From Acetobacterium sp965140355 (GTDB lineage Bacteria > Bacillota > Clostridia > Eubacteriales > Eubacteriaceae), in the NCBI GenBank assembly GCA_965140355.1, contig OZ223195.1:310001-374000 (forward strand): DNA of 64,000 nucleotides, in the 5' to 3' direction. Positions within the stretch are counted from its first letter, which is position 1. Each line of letters begins with the position of its first letter. The notes beneath the pieces were generated by a model, which was not told where the DNA came from, ran no database searches, and saw nothing but the letters and a program-made list of their open reading frames with translations. Positions 16,861 through 24,805 of the stretch are shown here, piece by piece. Made by a program: the position numbers and the translations under genes.

Positions 16861-19014
16861 TTAAATTTTAAGCAACGAAGTTGGCTCGCCTTCGGATAGT
16901 AGTAACAGGCGATGCAGAGCCCGGGTGCAGCCGATATAAAGAAGCCGCTGATCAGCCACAGTGCTGTAATTAGCCTGGTTGGCATCGCAGATAAATACGG
17001 CATCAAACTCCAGGCCTTTAGACAGATAGACAGGCATGATCGAAACGCCTTCAATCGCTACCATCGTATCATGGCAAATCAGATTAACGGGCATTTTTAG
17101 CTTTAAGGCATCATAAATCACTTTGGTATTTTTCTGAGTTTTTAGAATCAGTCCAATCGATTGATATCCGGCTTTTAAACACTGGTTGATTTCTTTACAA
17201 AGTATGTCAACCAGGCAATTGAGATTAGGGGCCGATAACATCACCGGCTCTTCCACATGGCGATTATAGTTCTCTACCGCGATTGAATCATCAATGAAAT
17301 TTTTACTAAAACGCAAAATTTCACTGGTACAGCGATAACTTTTGTTCATCGTGATAAGGGCATTTTTTTTACGGTTCAAGCGCTTTGTAATCTGTTCATA
17401 AAAACTGAGATCTTCATTTTTTTGAAGAGTTTGATTGATATCCCCAAGAATGGTAAATTTCGATTTTAAAAACATCCGCTTAAGGATTTCATAGTGGAGC
17501 GGATAATAATCCTGGCCTTCATCAATGATGACCTGTTTGATGGTTGTATATTCCCTGGCCCCAAATAAGCGCAAGCTTAAATATCCCATAACAACGGCAT
17601 CATCATAGGTCAATGTCTGGTGGCTCAAATTTCTTTTGGTAAGCGTCAGCATTTTATCAATGTTGCCAGGTAAATCGATGCCGGCGGCAATTTTTAAAAA
17701 ATAACCCTTATTCTCAAAAATCTGCTGATAAAGCATGAAGGTATCAATTTCGGCGAATCGCATCATTTCCTGACGGAGCGATTTTTTGATCGGCACCCGC
17801 CATTTGCCGTAAACTGCTTCACTGATCGCTTCTTGCAGATAACCCAGTTTCGTTTTCAGCGGTGTATCTGGATTGATTTGGAGCCGGTTGATTATTTCGG
17901 CGCGGGTCAAAATCGTTTCCTCTTTAAACGTGATGTCGCGAATCTTCATGAAGCGCTCAGGGATTTCATCAATGAAACGATCAATGATTTTGATGAAATC
18001 TGCCGAACCTTTAAAGGCCATACTTTCCATTTTTAGTTGGCTCTGGGCGTTATTTAATAAAACGCTTTCCAGAAAAACATTTCTGGTTTCAAATTTCCGC
18101 TCGATCAAATCTTGGAGCATTTCATCAAAGATAACAGTTTGGACATTGTCGTCGCTCAGCTCGGGAATCACATTGGAAATGTATTGCTCAAAGAGTTTAT
18201 GCGGCGAAAGAATTAAAATTTCGCGGCCCAGCAAATTGTCTGACAATTCTTGATACATTAGATAAGCCGCCCGATGTAACGCAATGGAGGTTTTGCCACT
18301 ACCCGCTACGCCCTGGACAATCAATAGATCATTTTCGATGTCTCGAATGACAAGATCCTGATCCCGCTGAATTGATTCGACGATTGTTTTCATTTTAAGC
18401 GAGGTATTTTTTGATAAAAGTTTGCGCAAAAAATCATCGAACACTTGCAGATCGGCATCAAAAAAATAATCCAAATGACCATTTTTAATTTCATACTGTC
18501 GTTTTATTAAAAGCTTGCCCTCAATTCGGCCGACCGGAGCATCATACCAAGCATTGCCGGGCGCAAAACGGTAGAACACGCTGGCAACCGGCGAACGCCA
18601 GTCATGGACAAGTAACTTATAAGTGTTCCCCTTTTTAAGCGAATGACGGCCAATGTAAATTTGTTCGATATGATCACCCTCGTTGAAGCAAAAATCGATG
18701 CGCGCAAAATAGGGGATATCAAGAATTCCCCGTAGCTTTGAGATTTGGGCTTCGGTAAATTCATAAATTGCCATGCGTTCGTTCACCGGATTCATCGATT
18801 GACTCAATTCAACCAGTGCTTCAAAGCCATCAGAACCCCAGAGACTACCCATGGAGTGAGACGTGTTTTCGCGAATTTCTTTTTTGGCCTCCAGAATCAT
18901 TGCCCGGTTTTTTTCATTGGCATTGAGCGCCTCATCGAGTTGAAGCGTCGCCTCGGCAATGGTTTCTGTTAATCTTGCTTCTTCAATAAGCCAATCGGTG
19001 TTGTTTTCGTTCAT
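16861..19014 (-). CDS. helD: UvrD/Rep-like ATPase, HelD (RNA polymerase recycling)
   Basis: 717 aa, the usual size for clostridial HelD. The N-terminal coiled coil (about 1-60) corresponds to the arm that enters the RNA polymerase secondary channel. Walker A is GVAGSGKTSIALHRAAYL (about 235-252), followed by ILSPHKLFEQYISNV. Walker B is IIDEGQDYYPLHYE, and the late helicase motifs include MNKSYRCTSEI and GLEFDAVFICDA. HelD-family proteins release RNA polymerase from DNA after termination. A generic superfamily 1 helicase is the alternative, but the N-terminal arm favours HelD. Confidence 0.8.
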   Translation of the reverse strand: MNENNTDWLIEEARLTETIAEATLQLDEALNANEKNRAMILEAKKEIRENTSHSMGSLWGSDGFEALVELSQSMNPVNERMAIYEFTEAQISKLRGILDIPYFARIDFCFNEGDHIEQIYIGRHSLKKGNTYKLLVHDWRSPVASVFYRFAPGNAWYDAPVGRIEGKLLIKRQYEIKNGHLDYFFDADLQVFDDFLRKLLSKNTSLKMKTIVESIQRDQDLVIRDIENDLLIVQGVAGSGKTSIALHRAAYLMYQELSDNLLGREILILSPHKLFEQYISNVIPELSDDNVQTVIFDEMLQDLIERKFETRNVFLESVLLNNAQSQLKMESMAFKGSADFIKIIDRFIDEIPERFMKIRDITFKEETILTRAEIINRLQINPDTPLKTKLGYLQEAISEAVYGKWRVPIKKSLRQEMMRFAEIDTFMLYQQIFENKGYFLKIAAGIDLPGNIDKMLTLTKRNLSHQTLTYDDAVVMGYLSLRLFGAREYTTIKQVIIDEGQDYYPLHYEILKRMFLKSKFTILGDINQTLQKNEDLSFYEQITKRLNRKKNALITMNKSYRCTSEILRFSKNFIDDSIAVENYNRHVEEPVMLSAPNLNCLVDILCKEINQCLKAGYQSIGLILKTQKNTKVIYDALKLKMPVNLICHDTMVAIEGVSIMPVYLSKGLEFDAVFICDANQANYSTVADQRLLYIGCTRALHRLLLLSEGEPTSLLKI

Positions 19015-19100
19015 GGAGTATCCCCTTTTAAAAAAATCGATTAAGCAGCTGTCTTAACTTCAAAGGGTAGTTTACCATAAGAAGCCTCGACTTAACAGTC

Positions 19101-19129
19101 TTGTCATTTTTGCGGTTACATGTTATGAT
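19101..19129 (+). promoter_or_regulatory. Promoter of candidate small RNA
   Basis: TTGTCA (19101-19106), 17-base spacer, TATGAT (19124-19129) with an upstream TGT, giving an extended -10. No protein-coding gene follows on this strand. Confidence 0.55.
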
Positions 19130-19135
19130 AAAGAT

Positions 19136-19221
19136 AATCAAAAGATACATTGCAGATCGGTGTTAATCCAAAGATCGTTTTAATCAGTCCGAGCGGGGCT
19201 TCATTCCCGCAGGCTTTTTTT
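19136..19221 (+). ncRNA. Candidate small RNA with intrinsic terminator
   Basis: An extended -10 promoter ends at 19129. About 60 bases later a GC-rich hairpin (GCGGG/CCCGC, extended by AG-CC/GG-CT around 19186-19214) is followed by TTTTTTT (19215-19221). The roughly 85-nt transcript has no credible reading frame and lies between divergently oriented neighbours. A promoter and terminator framing a non-coding stretch is the classic layout of an independently transcribed small RNA. I recognise no known family. Confidence 0.5.
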
Positions 19222-19290
19222 ATGCCCGTAAACACGTATTTTTTAAACTAATTGTGAGACTCAAAAATCAATAATCAGGAAACAAACATA

Positions 19291-19320
19291 AAAAAAGCGG
19301 TCGTAATGGCCGCTTTTTTT
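19291..19320. terminator. Bidirectional terminator
   Basis: A 10-bp stem AAAAAAGCGG/CCGCTTTTTT (19291-19300 with 19310-19319) carries T-runs on both strands. It ends the leftward hydrolase gene. Confidence 0.8.
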
Positions 19321-19348
19321 AATCAGTTGACACTGTCAGTAAGTAACG

Positions 19349-20290
19349 TCAGTTTTTCCTTTGAGCGATAACCTCATTAATAAAATCGATCATGCCGTCT
19401 TCGACTTCGTCGCGAATATCCCGATAATTGTGGATTTCGTGACGATATCCCGAATAAAGTTTAGTTTTGACTTGCTTTCCGGTTTCTGCCAGCCAGTTTG
19501 AAACCGCATAGACACCTTCGCCATAAAGTCCGACCGGGTCCTGATCACCGGCAATATTATAAACCGGAATCGTGACCGGTACTTTTTCGGCCCACGGTAT
19601 TCCAATAATGGTTTCGATCATCATAATAAAATCATAGGTTGAGCGGATATTCGGCGGACTTGTGAAGTTGTTAAAAGGATCGCTAGCATGATCGGCAACT
19701 ACGTCGGGATCACCGGAGATCCAGTCATTCGGAGTCAGCGGATTCGCGATACGGTCTGTCATCCAGCCCAAAAGTTCCCCGATATAGCTGGGGTCAACTT
19801 CTTCGCCCTGGCCCTCATCAATGCGTTTTTTTAGTGCCGCTGCCAGCTCTTTGGTCTTTGGAAAAAACGATGAAGTTCCACAAATCAACAATCCATCCAT
19901 GCCTTCGCCGTAGGCAGCAGCATAGGACCGAGCAATCATTGAACCCATGCTGTGACCATACATAAAATAAGGCAAATCGGGATATTCTTTCTGAACAATT
20001 TGGCGTAGTGTGTGTTCATCTTCAGCCATGGTCAGATAACCTTTGTTACCCCAGTCGCTCCAATTTCCCGATTCGGCGGCAGTTTTACCATGACCCACAT
20101 GATCATCGGCGGCAACCACAAATCCGGCCTCATTTAGTTTGAGTATCATGTGCAGATAACGTCGTGAATGCTCCCCAAAACCGTGGACAATTTGAACAAT
20201 TCCCCGGGGCTTGCGAATCGGTTTGTAGATCCACGCCTGGATTATATCCTTTTCATTAAATGATTTGAAACTTATTTCTTCAAATGCCAT
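19349..20290 (-). CDS. Alpha/beta hydrolase (monoacylglycerol-lipase-like)
   Basis: 313 aa from the second of two adjacent ATG codons, which has the better 6-base spacing from AGGAGG. The oxyanion segment VQIVHGFGEHSRRY and nucleophile elbow YGHSMGSMIARSY (catalytic Ser) identify the serine aminopeptidase S33/MGL clan. The acid is likely in AGDQDPVG, and the base is the His in YRHEIHN near the C-terminus. No signal peptide. A cytosolic lysophospholipase or esterase is likely. Confidence 0.8.
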   Translation of the reverse strand: MAFEEISFKSFNEKDIIQAWIYKPIRKPRGIVQIVHGFGEHSRRYLHMILKLNEAGFVVAADDHVGHGKTAAESGNWSDWGNKGYLTMAEDEHTLRQIVQKEYPDLPYFMYGHSMGSMIARSYAAAYGEGMDGLLICGTSSFFPKTKELAAALKKRIDEGQGEEVDPSYIGELLGWMTDRIANPLTPNDWISGDPDVVADHASDPFNNFTSPPNIRSTYDFIMMIETIIGIPWAEKVPVTIPVYNIAGDQDPVGLYGEGVYAVSNWLAETGKQVKTKLYSGYRHEIHNYRDIRDEVEDGMIDFINEVIAQRKN

Positions 20291-20432
20291 CATAAACCTC
20301 CTGTAAATTTATTATCAGGCTGTAAACCAGCCAGATGATCCTGTCATTTTTGCTAAATATGGCGTCATTCCGATTTCACGGCATGATTATCAATTATTTA
20401 TTCTGGGGGACTACGACCCTTCCCCAGCTTTT

Positions 20433-21068
20433 TTAAGCCTTTTTTAACCCTTCAATCACGGCGATAAAGGTCTCTATCGCTTGGGCGCCGTTGATCGATT
20501 CCTGATCGTTAAATAAGAAATAAGGTACCCCATTTATCTGGCGTGAATGGGCATTCGCTTCATCTTGCCGAACCGCATCGGCAAAAGCGGATGATTCTAA
20601 AATGCCAAGCGTTTTGGCTTGATCTAATCCCACTGCGACCGCAATTGACGTTAATACCGAAAAATCAGAAATATTTAATGAATCCGTAAAATAGCTTTTC
20701 ATCACGGCTTCAGTGTAGGCTTGCAACTGGCCTTGTTCTTTGGCATAATGTGACAAGCGATGGGCATCAAAGGTATTGGTCGGCTTTAAATTGGCGAAAT
20801 TAAAAACCAGACCGACTTCTTTGGCAACGTTGATAATATTATTATTGGCGGCTACTGCTTGTTCCATGCTCATGCCATATTTTTTTGCGATTAATTGATT
20901 CATATTTTCAGCATAACTTTTCTTGGCGTTGGGATCTAACTCAAATGAATGAAAGATTATTTCAACGTTTTCTTTCATGCTTGTTTTTTCAAGCGCTAAG
21001 GCAAGTTTTCGTTTGCCAATATAACAAAAAGGGCAAACATAATCTGACCAAATTTCTATTTTCATCAT
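20433..21068 (-). CDS. DsbA-family oxidoreductase (FrnE-like)
   Basis: 211 aa, thioredoxin fold with helical insertion. The active-site motif CPFC lies at residues about 13-16 in SDYVCPFCYIGKR. INGVPYFLF near the C-terminus supplies the cis-Pro loop (GVPYF). No signal peptide, as in cytoplasmic FrnE/2-hydroxychromene isomerase-like members, which act in thiol redox or stress protection. GAGG lies 6 bases before the ATG. Confidence 0.85.
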   Translation of the reverse strand: MMKIEIWSDYVCPFCYIGKRKLALALEKTSMKENVEIIFHSFELDPNAKKSYAENMNQLIAKKYGMSMEQAVAANNNIINVAKEVGLVFNFANLKPTNTFDAHRLSHYAKEQGQLQAYTEAVMKSYFTDSLNISDFSVLTSIAVAVGLDQAKTLGILESSAFADAVRQDEANAHSRQINGVPYFLFNDQESINGAQAIETFIAVIEGLKKA

Positions 21069-21178
21069 TCTTTACCTCGTCATTCTTACTAAATGATAAG
21101 ACCTTTCTAAGAATATTATACCATTGCCTGTGTGGTTAATGCCTTTAATATTTTCGGGTCTCAGAACAGTTTGTCAAT

Positions 21179-21679
21179 TTACTTTGACAACCGATATTGC
21201 TTAATAATCTGATAGAGCAGCAGTCCATAGAAGGCCAGAATAAAACTGGCGTTTCCGGGACCGTTGTACATTCCCAAGCTAAAAATTTGATTGACCAGTT
21301 TCGGATTAATATTAAAAACGAAAGTAAAATTAAAATAAATGGGATAGCTTAACACAATCAACAAGGCATAAAAAACCCCCAAAATACATCCCGCCATTAT
21401 TGCTTTAGCTTGATATTTTTTTATGCCGAAAACCAAAATAAATACACCGGCACCAATAAATAGGTTAAAAGCAATCGGCAAAATAAACACTGTTAAATTC
21501 TGGTAAAACATACTGGCATTGGGACCAAATGAAAATTCATTCCGGGCTAAAAATCGTGTTTGGTTTAAAATCCAGGGGAAGATGGTCAGATATAAAAATG
21601 GCAACACCCAGATTAAAATCGTATAACTCCACTGTATCAAGGTCTCTTTTTTATTACGCTGATTTTTGTTTTGATCCAT
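21179..21679 (-). CDS. Four-helix membrane protein, unknown
   Basis: 166 aa with four predicted membrane helices (about 18-35, 52-80, 88-112 and 138-158). The basic N-terminus MDQNKNQRNKKE suggests a cytoplasmic N-terminus. No family was recognised. It starts 11 bases after the stop of the secreted protein gene 21691-22428, so the two form an operon and may act together at the envelope. Confidence 0.6.
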   Translation of the reverse strand: MDQNKNQRNKKETLIQWSYTILIWVLPFLYLTIFPWILNQTRFLARNEFSFGPNASMFYQNLTVFILPIAFNLFIGAGVFILVFGIKKYQAKAIMAGCILGVFYALLIVLSYPIYFNFTFVFNINPKLVNQIFSLGMYNGPGNASFILAFYGLLLYQIIKQYRLSK

Positions 21680-21690
21680 TGTCGCTCTCC

Positions 21691-22428
21691 TTAATAACTA
21701 TAATTAAATTCCATCACGATGGACCGGGACTTACCCTTCGCATCGGTCAGATTTCCCGCAAAAATGGTTTTAGCATGAACAAAATCCTTGACCTTAAAAA
21801 TCCAGGGACTCGGCCCGATTCTTTCAGTTTCGTAGGTATTGGCGTCAGTTTCCAGATCCCATAACGTCAGCTCATTAACTGCACCATTTTCCACTCCGAT
21901 GCCGTTCATAATCCGGTAACCTAGTTGGACATCAGTCAGCTTTACCGTTGGATCGGTTATTTCCCAATTGACATAAACGCCGTCAATCCGGATTACTTGA
22001 TAACTTCCCGAGTTCCCCATTGCGTAGCCCATCCCCAGGGCCACAGAAATCACGTTATTTTCATCGAGCATGGGACTGCTAATTTCGGTCCCAGAACCAT
22101 GTTTATCAACTGTTTCGGGAATATTTACCGTCAGTTCCTGATAATACGTCTCTCCTCTAAAATTATTATTAAAGTAATGAAGTTGAGACTCACCTTTTTG
22201 GGTTACCAATTGTTTGTCATCTTTTGAATTGATTTCAATCGTTTCCCCGGTTTCTGCATTGGCGATAGTTCCCTTCCACGCAACCAACTTGAGGTTGTCC
22301 GGGTTTTCTTGTTTCGGTAAATCGAGATCCGTTTTATTTTTTTCTCTTGCTGCGATTCCCGGTGGTGATAAACCTAAAATTAAAATCATCAGCAAAACCA
22401 GACAAGCTTTTATTTTTCTGGATTTCAT
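21691..22428 (-). CDS. Secreted hypothetical protein
   Basis: 245 aa from the ATG preceded by GTGAGGA; an upstream in-frame ATG at 22464 has no good ribosome binding site. The N-terminus MKSRKIKACLVLLMILIL is a signal peptide, probably cut near IAA. The mature part is beta-rich and hydrophilic with no recognised domain. It is co-transcribed with the four-helix membrane protein downstream. Confidence 0.6.
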   Translation of the reverse strand: MKSRKIKACLVLLMILILGLSPPGIAAREKNKTDLDLPKQENPDNLKLVAWKGTIANAETGETIEINSKDDKQLVTQKGESQLHYFNNNFRGETYYQELTVNIPETVDKHGSGTEISSPMLDENNVISVALGMGYAMGNSGSYQVIRIDGVYVNWEITDPTVKLTDVQLGYRIMNGIGVENGAVNELTLWDLETDANTYETERIGPSPWIFKVKDFVHAKTIFAGNLTDAKGKSRSIVMEFNYSY

Positions 22429-22638
22429 AAATTTATTTTCCTCACTTTCAAAATGTTCAATCAATTGATAGGGTTAATGGATCAAGAATCATCTAGTCTC
22501 CCGCTTGTTTATTTTTTTTCCTCTTAGTATCCATTGTAAACCATATCATTGCATTTTTCAAATCTTATTTAGCGGACACTAAATTATTATGATACGTTGA
22601 GGCAATTATTGTTCAACACTGCTATTTTATTAAATTGA

Positions 22639-22668
22639 TTGTTATTCACTTTATTTTTATACTATAAT
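22639..22668 (+). promoter_or_regulatory. Promoter of cysK-like gene
   Basis: TTGTTA (22639-22644), 18-base spacer, TATAAT (22663-22668), about 40 bases before the start codon. Confidence 0.6.
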
Positions 22669-22708
22669 ATACTATGCACTGATACTATTAACAGAAAGGA
22701 TTAATCAA

Positions 22709-23614
22709 TTGCCAAAACTTATTTATAATAATATTTTAGAAACCATTGGTCTTACTCCAATGGTTCGAATTAATCATTTAAATCCAAACCCTAATGTGGA
22801 AATTCTTGCAAAGTTTGAAGGTTTTAATCCAACCGGAAGTATTAAGGATCGGATTGCCCTTAAAATGATAGAACAGGCCGAGACGGAAGGGTGTTTAACC
22901 AAAGACAAAATCATTATTGAACCGACCAGCGGCAATACCGGGATTGGTCTGGCGATGATCGCTGCCGTGAAGGGTTATCAGTTGGAAATTGTCATGAGCG
23001 AAGCTGTTTCCATTGAACGCCGGAAAATGATTCAAGCCTTTGGCGCGACCGTCACCCTGACCTCCCCGACCGAAGGAACCGATGGCGCAATCAAGAAGGT
23101 GCGCGAATTAATTGCTGCCTATCCGGAGCGTTATTTCAATCCTGATCAATTTAGCAATAAATATAATAAGCTCGCTCATTATTCCACTACCGCCGAGGAA
23201 ATCTGGGAGCAAACTGCAGGGAAAATTACCCACGTTGTTTCTTCTTTAGGGACCTCCGGCACGATTATGGGAGTTGGTATGGGACTTCGCGATCACAATC
23301 GTGCCGTGAAAATTGTCGAAGCCCAACCGGTCCTTGGTCATTACATCCAAGGGCTTAAAAACATGGACGAAGCTATTGTTCCGGCGCTGTATCAACCCGA
23401 CGCCATTGATGAACATATCATGGTTGAATCTGAAATTGCTTTTGATTTTGCCCGTCAAATTGTCAAAAAAGAAGGGATTTTTGTCGGTATGAGCAGTGGT
23501 GCGGCGATGTATGCCGCCACTGAAGTGGCTAAAAAAATTGATTCCGGTGTCATTGTTGTGATCTTCCCCGATCGGGGTGAAAAATATCTCAGTACTGATT
23601 TGTTTAAGTTGTAA
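22709..23614 (+). CDS. cysK: Cysteine synthase (PLP-dependent O-acetylserine sulfhydrylase)
   Basis: 301 aa. The PLP lysine is in GSIKDR (about residue 45), the substrate-binding loop is EPTSGNTGIGLA (about 71-82), and the phosphate-binding glycines are in SSLGTSGTIMG (about 178-188). These are the hallmarks of CysK/CysM, which makes cysteine from O-acetylserine and sulfide. The start is TTG, 8 bases after AGAAAGGA. It is monocistronic and ends at a large hairpin. A cystathionine beta-synthase-like role is a less likely alternative. Confidence 0.88.
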   Translation: MPKLIYNNILETIGLTPMVRINHLNPNPNVEILAKFEGFNPTGSIKDRIALKMIEQAETEGCLTKDKIIIEPTSGNTGIGLAMIAAVKGYQLEIVMSEAVSIERRKMIQAFGATVTLTSPTEGTDGAIKKVRELIAAYPERYFNPDQFSNKYNKLAHYSTTAEEIWEQTAGKITHVVSSLGTSGTIMGVGMGLRDHNRAVKIVEAQPVLGHYIQGLKNMDEAIVPALYQPDAIDEHIMVESEIAFDFARQIVKKEGIFVGMSSGAAMYAATEVAKKIDSGVIVVIFPDRGEKYLSTDLFKL

Positions 23615-23654
23615 AATCGAGACGAGATCCGATCGTCTTCCAGTTCTCTTTGGA

Positions 23655-23706
23655 CAATAAGAAGCGATGGAACCGACCTAGTGGTCCCTTCCATCGCTTC
23701 TTATTG
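23655..23706. terminator. Large convergent hairpin terminator
   Basis: Perfect 18-bp inverted repeat (23655-23672 with 23689-23706), with a further GACC/GGTC pairing in the loop, between cysK (+) and the HD-GYP regulator gene (-). The following T-run is short (TGTTTT). Confidence 0.65.
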
Positions 23707-23758
23707 TGTTTTGAGCGGATTCATAATCCCTCGACTTCCCGGCAATCTTAATTTTCGG

Positions 23759-24793
23759 TTATTCTTCATTGAAGGCATAATTTTTTTTGTTAAACAGGCT
23801 TATACACGCATCCACAACAGCTGGATCGTAGAGCTTATTCTTATTCAGAGAAATCTCGTCGATGGCAGATTGTAAACCCAGACTGGCACGATAAGGTCGG
23901 TGTGATGACATTGCTTCGACAACGTCCGATACTGATATAATTCGTGTCTCAAGGCGAATTTGATCGCCTTTCAGCCCCTGGGGATAACCACTGCCATCGA
24001 GTCGCTCATGATGATGATAAACAATTTCGGCAATCGGCCAGGGCATTTCATAGCTCAGCAGCACATCATACCCTATTTTAGGGTGTTCTTTAATGATTGC
24101 GTATTCGTTTTGAGAAAGTTGAACCGGTTTAGTGAGGATCTCAAAGGGGATGGCGATCTTCCCGATATCATGAATACATCCGGCAATATGCAAGCCCTCA
24201 ACGGTATCTTCGGGAAGTTTTAACTCCTTACCGATTGCTTTAGCCAAGCTGCCGACCCTTTTTTGGTGTCCGGCTGTATATGGGTCGCGTAAATCTAACA
24301 TCGCCGCCGTGGCATAGGCCGTGTTCAACATTGCCTGGTGTAGTTTATAGGTTCTTTCCTCGACAAGCCGTTCCAGATTTTCGCGCTGTTCCAGGTTTTG
24401 CCGCTCAAGTTTGCGTTTTTCATCGATTAGCTGTTTGAAATTAGCTGCGTGTCTTACTGCTTTTAAGAGCTCATTGCGATAAACCGGTTTAGTGAGATAA
24501 TCGTGTGCACCAAGCCGAATCGCCTCGACCGCGGTATCTATGGTTGGTTCACCGGTCATCATGATAATGCGGATATCAGGACTGGTTTCATGTAAATATT
24601 TGAGTAAGGTTATCCCTGAATCTTTTGGCATGATGATATCCGAAAGCACAACATCAATAGCGTTCTCGTTTAACAGCTGTTTTGCCATTTGAACGTTTTC
24701 TGCCGTAATAACATGATATCCATCTTTTTTCAGGAACTCACTTAAGGTAACGCGAATACTTTTTTCATCATCAACAATTAAAATGCTTGGCAT
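23759..24793 (-). CDS. Response regulator with HD-GYP phosphodiesterase domain
   Basis: 344 aa. The receiver domain (about 1-120) has the acidic pair in VDDEK, the phospho-acceptor Asp in VVLSDIIMP, the Thr in MTGEP and the Lys in LTKP. A coiled-coil linker (about 125-155) leads to an HD-GYP domain (about 160-330) with AGHQKRV, HDIGKI and the HHHERLDGSGYPQGL signature. HD-GYP enzymes degrade c-di-GMP to GMP. The gene follows the multi-PAS histidine kinase by 12 bases, which makes that kinase its likely partner. Confidence 0.9.
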   Translation of the reverse strand: MPSILIVDDEKSIRVTLSEFLKKDGYHVITAENVQMAKQLLNENAIDVVLSDIIMPKDSGITLLKYLHETSPDIRIIMMTGEPTIDTAVEAIRLGAHDYLTKPVYRNELLKAVRHAANFKQLIDEKRKLERQNLEQRENLERLVEERTYKLHQAMLNTAYATAAMLDLRDPYTAGHQKRVGSLAKAIGKELKLPEDTVEGLHIAGCIHDIGKIAIPFEILTKPVQLSQNEYAIIKEHPKIGYDVLLSYEMPWPIAEIVYHHHERLDGSGYPQGLKGDQIRLETRIISVSDVVEAMSSHRPYRASLGLQSAIDEISLNKNKLYDPAVVDACISLFNKKNYAFNEE

Positions 24794-24805
24794 GTTTTGG
24801 CCTCC

